Shown: in pieces, positions 63,682 through 64,000 of the stretch | How positions within the stretch are numbered: position 1 is the first letter of the stretch | Layout: each line of letters starts with the position of its first letter | Source of the DNA: Cryobacterium aureum | Lineage (GTDB): Bacteria; Actinomycetota; Actinomycetes; Actinomycetales; Microbacteriaceae | Assembly (NCBI RefSeq): GCF_002954245.1 | Contig: NZ_PPTG01000009.1 | Coordinates: 62,001 to 126,000, forward strand | Reading direction: 5' to 3' | Length of the DNA stretch: 64,000 nt | Program-made: the position numbers and the translations under genes | The notes under the pieces: generated by a model | Seen by the model: only the letters and a program-made list of their open reading frames with translations | What the model was told of the DNA's origin: nothing | The model's database searches: none

Positions 63682-64000
63682 CTAGACCGACATGATGGCG
63701 TGTACCGGCGCGGCGCCCAGACGCTCGCGACCGTGCAGGTCGGTGAGTTCCAACACGACACCGACACCGGTGAGGGTATAGCCGGCCCGTTCGATGAGAC
63801 GGCTCGTGGCAGCGATCGTGCCACCCGTGGCGAGCACGTCGTCCAGGATCAGCACGCGGCTGCCGGCCGGCAACTGGCCGACTTCGAGTTCGAGCCGTGC
63901 CGTGCCGTATTCCAGCTCGTATTCTTCGGTCAGCACCGAACCGGGCAGTTTGCCACCCTTGCGCACGGCCAGGACAGCCGCCCCGGCCGCGTATCCCACG
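63682..64000 (-). CDS. apt: Adenine phosphoribosyltransferase (3' part, truncated by window edge)
   Basis: The C-terminal 106 residues of Apt are present; the start is beyond the right edge. Visible motifs are [24 protein letters not shown] and the PRPP-binding [11 protein letters not shown]. Apt salvages adenine to AMP. The TAG stop is at 63682-63684, 56 nt before the NUDIX start. Confidence 0.93.
   Translation of the reverse strand, partial: VGYAAGAAVLAVRKGGKLPGSVLTEEYELEYGTARLELEVGQLPAGSRVLILDDVLATGGTIAATSRLIERAGYTLTGVGVVLELTDLHGRERLGAAPVHAIMSV

Overview
The window is an ordinary, gene-dense stretch of an actinobacterial chromosome. It has high G+C, short or overlapping gene spacing, many GTG starts, and a dcw cluster without ftsA or ddl that runs into sepF, yggT and divIVA. 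Three things point to Microbacteriaceae: the gene order, very frequent GGCATCCG words encoding Ala/Ser/Asp-rich linkers, and a MurE that lacks the meso-DAP signature. A Cryobacterium- or Leifsonia-like organism is plausible, but the genus cannot be fixed from the sequence alone. I see no tRNA, rRNA, CRISPR array, insertion sequence or prophage.

Layout. 1-3 kb: the cytochrome bd genes cydA-cydB-cydD (cydD runs off the left edge), transcribed leftwards and divergent from a BlaI-type repressor and an M56 metallopeptidase. Three evenly spaced palindromes lie between the two units. 4.5-7.8 kb: a glycine-betaine-type (OpuC-like) ABC importer. 8-9.8 kb: a TetR regulator and an App1-type phosphatase. 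9.9-13.5 kb: an SsuBC/THI5-type ABC importer with two different permeases and unknown substrate. 13.7-18.2 kb: pyrD, nrdR, hisD, a flavin reductase and an acyltransferase. 18.3-42 kb: a long leftward block read from right to left as mraZ-rsmH-ftsL-ftsI-murE-murF-mraY-murD-ftsW-murG-murC-ftsQ-ftsZ-yggS-sepF-yggT-divIVA-lspA-rluD-dnaE. It makes lipid II, builds the septum and positions polar growth. 42.2-53.8 kb: a DUF3040 protein, a polyprenyl synthase, an Rv2175c-like DNA-binding protein, a LysM cell-wall protein, a PASTA Ser/Thr kinase, class II DAHP synthase, an acyltransferase, a ROK glucokinase and an acyl-CoA ligase. This order resembles the Rv2173-Rv2187 region of M. tuberculosis. 53.9-60.1 kb: peptide deformylase, a MinD-like ATPase, pyruvate carboxylase and an orphan ParA. 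60.2-64 kb: two MerR regulators (Rv1830/ResR-like and FtsR), a GarA/OdhI FHA protein, a PgsA-type phosphatidyltransferase, a NUDIX hydrolase and the 3' part of apt.

How the genes work together. Much of the window concerns growth and division of the cell envelope and its control. It contains precursor synthesis and septal machinery, MraZ with its direct-repeat boxes, FtsR with a MerR-type palindrome upstream of ftsZ, a PASTA kinase, and the FHA protein that such kinases usually phosphorylate.

The points most worth a second look are the three 25-bp-phased operators between cydA and blaI; the dispersed GGCATCCGYT word, which also forms inverted pairs at gene ends (an architecture like DNA uptake sequences); an 89-nt intergenic repeat present twice at about 80% identity; a palindrome-rich 634-nt gap; and the altered MurE specificity motif.
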